From: Lenzites betulinus
Lineage: Eukaryota; Basidiomycota; Agaricomycetes; Polyporales; Polyporaceae
Reading direction: 5' to 3'
Assembly (NCBI GenBank): GCA_022264855.1
Contig: JABYQU010000024.1
Span: 426,658-490,657, forward strand
DNA: 64,000 bases
Positions within the stretch are counted from its first letter, which is position 1. Each line of letters opens with the position of its first letter. The translations under genes were made by a program, and so were the position numbers. The notes below the pieces were generated by a model. The model had not been told where the DNA came from, did not search any database, and saw only the letters and a list, made by a program, of their open reading frames with translations. Below are positions 59,036 through 64,000 of the stretch, piece by piece.

Positions 59036-61510
59036 ATGAAAATGGCCGCCAACCCGTGTATTCTCCTCATAGACTCCTACGACTCCTTTACTTTCAAGTG
59101 CGGGACATGTTTTCTTCACATGAAGCCTATATTAACCCATTGCATAGTCTAGCGGCGTTGTGCAGGCGCGCTATCCCGGGCTGCTTCGTTCACATCATCA
59201 AGAACGACGAACTACCGACAGCCTCTCTCGTTCCGCTTCTGCAACACTTCGACGCTGTAATCATCGGTCCAGGTCCAGGTTCTCCGGACAACCCAGAGGA
59301 TATAGGAGTTGTAAGGGACGTCTGGCACGTCGCGGACGAGTACCTCCTTCCCGTCTTCGGTGTCTGCCTCGGACTCCAGAGTCTCGGTGTGGAACACGGC
59401 GCCGCAATCAAGCGGCTTCGTGTCGTCAAACACGGCCAACTCTCCGAGATTAAACACCAGGGTACCGACTTATTTCAAGATATCGGCGTGGTCCATGCTG
59501 TCCGCTATCACTCATTGCACATAGAGCTCTCCGGCCAGGCAGATCTTGAACCTCTCGCTTGGGCTGACGATGAAGAGAAGGACGGTAGAGTCGTCATGGC
59601 GTTGAAGCATACTCGGAAACCCTTCTGGGCCGTCCAATACCATCCAGAATCCGTGTGCACCGAGACAGGTGGGCTGGATGTCTTGCGGAACTTCTGGCAG
59701 CTAGCTCGTCGCTGGTCCTCGGCCCATGGGAGAACGACCTTGTCATGGACGGCCTCCCTCGAAGACCTTGTGGGCCCCTGCTGGCCAAGTGCCGGTGTGC
59801 GGTCCGAAGCCACCTTCGGGGATAGTTTGGAGCTCTCCACCGTGACAGTAGCGACCAGAACTCTACCCTTGCCCTGTGCCGACATTCCGAGGATCTGCGA
59901 AATGCTGAATGTCGAAGCTGACAGCAGCGACTTTGTCCTGTTGGACTCTGCTGCTGCCCCCGGTCGATTTGCCATCATAGGCTGTCTTACTCCCACCTCC
60001 TCTAGGATCACACACTTCATCGGCGACCTGTTCGTCCGTATCTGTCGCGGAAACGATGTGACATTCGCAGAACTAGGCTCCCAGGACATATGGGCGTGGC
60101 TGACCAGATATATGCGCCGACGGAGAGCACACGGCGGAACCCCCGACGTACCCTTCTGGGGAGGCCTTGTCGGCTATCTCAGTTACGAACTAGGGGTTCG
60201 GACTTTGACTCCCATTTCTCCCCCATCCACAAAGCACGGCCGCCACCCGGATGTTAACCTCATCTTTGTAGAACGAAGCATCGTTCTGGACATGTCGCGT
60301 CAAACCGCTTACGTGCAGACCATCATCCCCTCCGACACCGAATGGCTGGAAGAAATGACCTGTCGACTGGAGAAGGGTCTAGCCATACCTGCTCCCCCAA
60401 CGCCTCTTCCCTCTTCCCCTCTCCCTGCACCAGTGATCACTCTCCCCGACCGCGGAGAATATATCTCCAAGATCGTTGCAGCGAAGGAGTGGCTCTTTTC
60501 TGGCGACTCCTACGAGCTCTGTGTCACTGCACCAACGCGCATCCGCGCGCCGAAGTCTCCGTGGGCTGTCGCGCGGGGAACGTCTTCTTCCTGGGAACTC
60601 TACAAGACTCTCCGTGCGCGCAATCCAGCCCCGCACTCAGCCTATATCCGCTTGCACCCGTCTACTCTACTCTCTTCCTCCCCCGAACGTTTCCTCTCCT
60701 ACTCGCGGACGCCGGAGAATCTCTGCCAGCTACGCCCGATCAAGGGCACGGTGCGGAAGGCGCCCGGGATCACGCGTGCTGTTGCGGAGGAAATGCTCGC
60801 AGGGAGCAAGAAGGAGGTCGCGGAGAACCTCATGATCGTGGATTTGATCTGACATGACCTGCATAGCGTCGTCGGCGAAGACGTGCACGTACGCCAGTTC
60901 TGTGCGGTGGAGGAGTATGAGACCGTCTTCCAACTCGTGAGTGTCATCGAAGGCAGGCCGGCCCCTACCGTCAAGAGCAAGACCCACTCGGACTTGGGTT
61001 GGGAAGTGTTGCGGGCCAGTCTCCCGCCCGGTAAGTTATCCTGATACCGTCCGATACATATATTTTGCTGAACTATGGATTTTAGGCAGTATGACGGGTG
61101 CCCCGAAGAAACGCAGCGTGGAAATCCTGCGCGACCTCGAGGGTGAAGAACGGAGTATTTACTCGGGCGTCCTCGGATACGCTGATGTCGGTGGCGGCGG
61201 CGACTGGGCAGTCATCATCCGTAGCTGCTTCAAGCACGACGACACGTCCGCGGCTGATCCGGAGTACGGGGTTCGCCATGAGACCCGTTCTTCCACGCCG
61301 AATAGCGTCCCAGGCGCCCTCTACGACCTTTCCGGGCGGCTTGGAGCCATGCACGGAGCGGTTCCTCAGGAACCTGTCCTCAACGCCGACACGCTGTATG
61401 ACCAATGGACTCTTGGCGCGGGAGGTGCTATCACCGCTCTTTCCGACCCCGTCGCGGAGTGGGACGAGATGGTAACGAAAGTAGAGAGCGTTTTACGTGC
61501 TTTCAATTAG
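59036..61510 (+). pseudogene. Bifunctional p-aminobenzoate synthase (ADC synthase) with an in-frame stop
   Basis: Exons 59036-59097, 59148-61030 and 61086-61510 span 790 codons. Residues 1-240 are a class I glutamine amidotransferase: LLIDSYDSFTF, the nucleophile in FGVCLGLQSLG, and catalytic QYHPES. The rest is the chorismate-binding aminodeoxychorismate synthase: FWGGLVGYLSYELGV, LRPIKGTVRKAP and AENLMIVDLI, then after the stop HDLHSVVGEDVHV, VSVIEGRPAPT, SMTGAPKKRSVEIL and WTLGAGGAITALSDP. Codon 589 (60850-60852) is TGA where the family has Arg in the MIVDLIRxD motif. The rest is intact in one frame. The enzyme pair makes aminodeoxychorismate for folate. A nonsense allele, an assembly error or readthrough are all possible. 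Confidence 0.88.
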
Positions 61511-61714
61511 CCCGGTCCACAGGAGGCTTTTTTCCCTCGGCTACGCACAAATATTGGCCACATTACTACACCGTCTCGCTGACTCCATTATGTTTGCGTC
61601 GCCATACGCTGTATCTTATCAAAGCCGCAACGGCCAACAGAACATACCGAACCGGTCCTTCAACAGGACGGCTCACGTCGATGATTTCACTGTAGTTCCG
61701 TTGTATATATAGCG

Positions 61715-61717
<3 letters not shown>
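61511..61717. other. 3' flank
   Basis: Short 3' flank of the p-aminobenzoate synthase gene. Confidence 0.4.

Positions 61718-61745
<28 letters not shown>
61718..61745. repeat. (TA)n microsatellite
   Basis: About 14 perfect TA dinucleotides downstream of the p-aminobenzoate synthase gene. Confidence 0.95.
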
Positions 61746-61748
<3 letters not shown>

Positions 61749-61871
61749 CGCTACCCGTATCCTTGGCCTGGCCCGTCTAGTCGTTCATTCACAAAGTCAT
61801 GATCTGCATTAATGAGAGTTGAGTGGTGTGGGGGCGCCTTGATCCTGAACCACCACCACCTGGGGTTTTCC

Positions 61872-61903
61872 CACGCTCTGCGCCCCCCCCCCCGCAGAGC
61901 GTG
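61872..61903. repeat. Perfect 11 bp inverted repeat with a ten-C loop
   Basis: CACGCTCTGCG at 61872-61882 and its exact complement CGCAGAGCGTG at 61893-61903 enclose ten cytosines. Such a structure could form a cruciform or, with the C run, an i-motif. Confidence 0.9.
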
Positions 61904-62699
61904 CGGAGCGTAATGCTGAGGAATGGTAATGTCTATCGTGCGCCTCTCTCGGTGTGTGTGCCTATGTGCCCTCGCTGACTGGTAACGATGGACGCCTGAA
62001 TGTGAAGGTGAGACCGGCTGCGCGCCCCGCCACTATGCCCAACCGGCTCCGCGCCGCCTGCTCCTCGGAGCGTCGCCCCTCGGGGATGACTGGGACCTCG
62101 GTCCCGAGGAATTACGGTACGTACCGACGCCTGGCGAACTGGATACGTGCGTCGCTGAGCCGCTGGATCGGCGACAGTAGAATGGGAGCCCTGCCTGTGC
62201 GTACACACTTGCACTTAAGAGGGCCCACAAATGTGTGTGTGTTGGCAAACCTGGTATGTTCTGCGCACTCTTGTGCACATAATGTGTGAGGTGATGCGGT
62301 GCCCTGCCCTAGCCCAGGGATGTGTCGACGTGTACCCTATTTACGTATACGCTGCACAGAACACCGCTCCGTCACCCCCCCGTTGATACGCTCCACAGGC
62401 GTTCCAGGCCAGAAACCCGCCTTTTCCTCCTTTGTGCGCGCACGCCAACCACAGCGCGCGCAGAGCCCACCGCACACCTCGGTACCCCCTACGTTGCGCG
62501 CGCAGGGCGCGCAGCCCATCGCGCGCAAGGTGAAGATGCGCGCGGGACACCTCACCACCGCGCGCGCGAGGCCTGTCGCTATCCCGAGCCCTCTGCCCTA
62601 GCTGCTCGCGCGCGCGGGTCCGCTGGGCGCATCAGTGGCGCGCGCACGAGGCGCGCGAAGAGTCGGATCGCGCGCGGCGAGTGCGCCCGGCGCGCGAGG
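61904..62699. other. GC-rich low-complexity sequence, probably repeat-derived
   Basis: Many CGCGCG runs and short tandem GCGC stretches; no gene. Likely belongs to the repeat-rich end of the window. Confidence 0.4.
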
Positions 62700-64000
62700 C
62701 ATCCCGGGCCCGGTTTCCGCTTATCTCCCGTATGGTAGCACGTGTTTTGGATTCCGCCTGCGGGCATTCTTGTACATAGTCATTTCGGGGCATTCGAACC
62801 CCCCAGACAATCCACCCCTCACTCTCTCAACTGCTGGGAACGTGTCCCTCGCGCTTCTCAACGTGCAACAGCTTCCCCTTCAAGGCAGGACGACTGGAGA
62901 CCTCTCCGCTGTGACAGCGTACCGTCAGTTGCGTATATTGCGTCTATTCTGCTCCTCCTGCGTTTTACTGCGTGCGTACTGCGTTGCGAAGCCCTGCGGC
63001 TGACTGCGAGCGTTGCGTTATTCCTGCGCGCGTTGCGTTATTGAGTTTACCTCCGCGCGCGCCCTTCTACAGCGCAAGTCCGCGCGCGCTCCCGCCCTGT
63101 GCGTGAGAGCATCCTCCTGCTTGTGCGCGAACAGTACACGGGCCGGCCTACCAGCGAACCTAGGGAGCTCGAGACCTTACTCCCCTTCATCACACACCTA
63201 GACGTCCTCTACCCCTCGGCTATCGGCCGACAGAGCACCTCTTACCGTATCATTTTGGAGCCCACCGCGAGGGGGTTTCAGATCTCGACCTACACCTTCG
63301 GAACGCACCCTAGAGCCGACTGCGCGCGCGCGCTGCTACAACGGCGTCCGACCTAGCGGCGGAACTGCTCGACAGTGCCTTGCGCGAGTTACTCGCCATC
63401 GGATACACCAGTGCACCCCTCAAGACCTCCACACCGTCGTCGAGTCCCTTTCCCTCTTCCTCAGCTACAGCGCTCGGCGCCTGCGTTCGAATCCCACCAC
63501 CACGTGGTTCCAAGAGTTGGCCCAGGCCCTCCCTCGAGAAGACTCGGCGCCTTCCTCACCAGAGGTTCCCCCATCCCCACCTTCGGACTTCGACTTCCCT
63601 ACGAACCTACGTCATTCGCGCCGTACCATCTCCACTACCGCGCTGCCAGCATCTTCAGAGCGGGACACTCTCGAATCCGCCGTCCCTACACCACTAAGCA
63701 CCTCCGAAAGCGCGCGCTCCCCTAGCCCCCCAGCGCGCGATATGGCCGACGAACAGCATCCGGAACCGCTCGCGCAGCACGCGCGCGCAGCCATGCCCGC
63801 GCGCGGACATAGCACTGCTCCTGTTTTCGACCCCGCGAACCCGCGAACGCTCCGCCGCTTCTTCCAGATCTGGAGTTCTTGTTCGAGCGCACAGCGACCC
63901 ATGGCGACACGGAGCGCAAGAGCTGGGTCGTCCGGTACCTTCCCATCGACGTTGCAGACTTGGCGGAGGCATTGCCCGAGTCGGAGGGGTGGCCACGTAC
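62700..64000 (+). mobile_element. Decayed retrotransposon gag region (runs off the right edge)
   Basis: A Ser/Pro-rich frame leads into MADEQHPEPLAQHARA at 63742 and STAPVFDPANPRTLRRFF, then, one frame away, DLEFLFERTATHGDTERK and VRYLPIDVADLAEALPE. This order is typical of gag-like proteins of LTR elements common in Agaricomycetes. The frame change lies between about 63855 and 63867. An upstream segment (ORF 63099-63356) also needs frame changes to connect. No LTR, protease or reverse transcriptase is visible because the window ends. Confidence 0.6.

Noticed and set aside
58691..59119. 142-codon minus-strand frame
   Set aside because: Overlaps the first exon of the p-aminobenzoate synthase on the other strand and has no recognisable family.
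60832..60870. Possible tiny intron that would remove the TGA in p-aminobenzoate synthase
   Set aside because: The only GT-AG pair is about 29 bp apart and would delete the conserved VDLIRHDL motif.
1..64000. CRISPR array, bacterial operon or prophage
   Set aside because: No regularly spaced repeats, no Shine-Dalgarno-led gene runs; the intron-rich genes show nuclear fungal DNA.

Overview
The window looks like nuclear DNA from a filamentous basidiomycete, most likely an Agaricomycete of polypore type. The evidence is dense short genes on both strands, many 50-60 bp GT-AG introns with micro-exons, high coding GC, and typical mushroom families: F-box/LRR proteins, a DUF6534 membrane protein, Kre9/Knh1-like wall proteins, BRI3-like small proteins and a CYP monooxygenase. 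There is no bacterial operon structure. The genus was not identified. All gene models are hand-spliced from the raw sequence; splice sites were accepted only when both frame and family similarity agreed.

Layout. 0-0.45 kb: 5' part of a cyclopropane-fatty-acid-synthase-like methyltransferase (runs off the left edge). 2.8-8.9 kb: two F-box/LRR genes on the minus strand with a small hypothetical gene between them. 9.4-12.1 kb: a 13-exon MFS transporter. 13.7-14.3 kb: a six-exon cysteine-rich mini-protein of CYSTM type. 14.56 kb: tRNA-Leu(CAG), then a 571 bp inverted-repeat element. 15.7-20.8 kb: Rif1. 21.8-22.5 kb and 27.7-28.3 kb: two Knh1-like secreted proteins, with a second tRNA-Leu(CAG) and a kinesin-7 gene between them. 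29.8-33.8 kb: NOP12 and FEN1/RAD27, convergent. 34.2-37.8 kb: a YEATS-domain protein divergent from FEN1. 38.5-40.4 kb: an 18-exon DUF6534 membrane protein. 41.7-44.1 kb: a tandem pair of BRI3-like proteins. 44.1-47.3 kb: no recognisable gene. 47.3-50.4 kb: an Nha1-type Na+/H+ antiporter. 51.0-53.2 kb: an FAD-dependent amine oxidase. 53.6-57.5 kb: a P450 gene split by a 1.6 kb DNA transposon carrying a captured gene fragment. 59.0-61.5 kb: the bifunctional p-aminobenzoate synthase gene, with one nonsense codon. 62.7-64 kb: a decayed retroelement that runs off the right edge.

Functional links. Rif1, FEN1, kinesin-7 and the YEATS protein serve chromosome replication, segregation and chromatin; NOP12 serves ribosome assembly. 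The two Knh1-like proteins and the antiporter belong to the cell surface. The methyltransferase and the amine oxidase belong to families that often co-occur in lipid modification. The right third (53-64 kb) differs from the rest: an insertion in the P450, a nonsense codon in p-aminobenzoate synthase, and degenerate repeats.

Most notable points: (1) the 1599 bp terminal-inverted-repeat element carrying a piece of an adenylate-forming-enzyme gene inside a P450 exon; (2) the in-frame TGA at a conserved arginine of the aminodeoxychorismate synthase domain; (3) small multi-exon cysteine-rich genes with 7-17 nt micro-exons that ORF-based searches miss.
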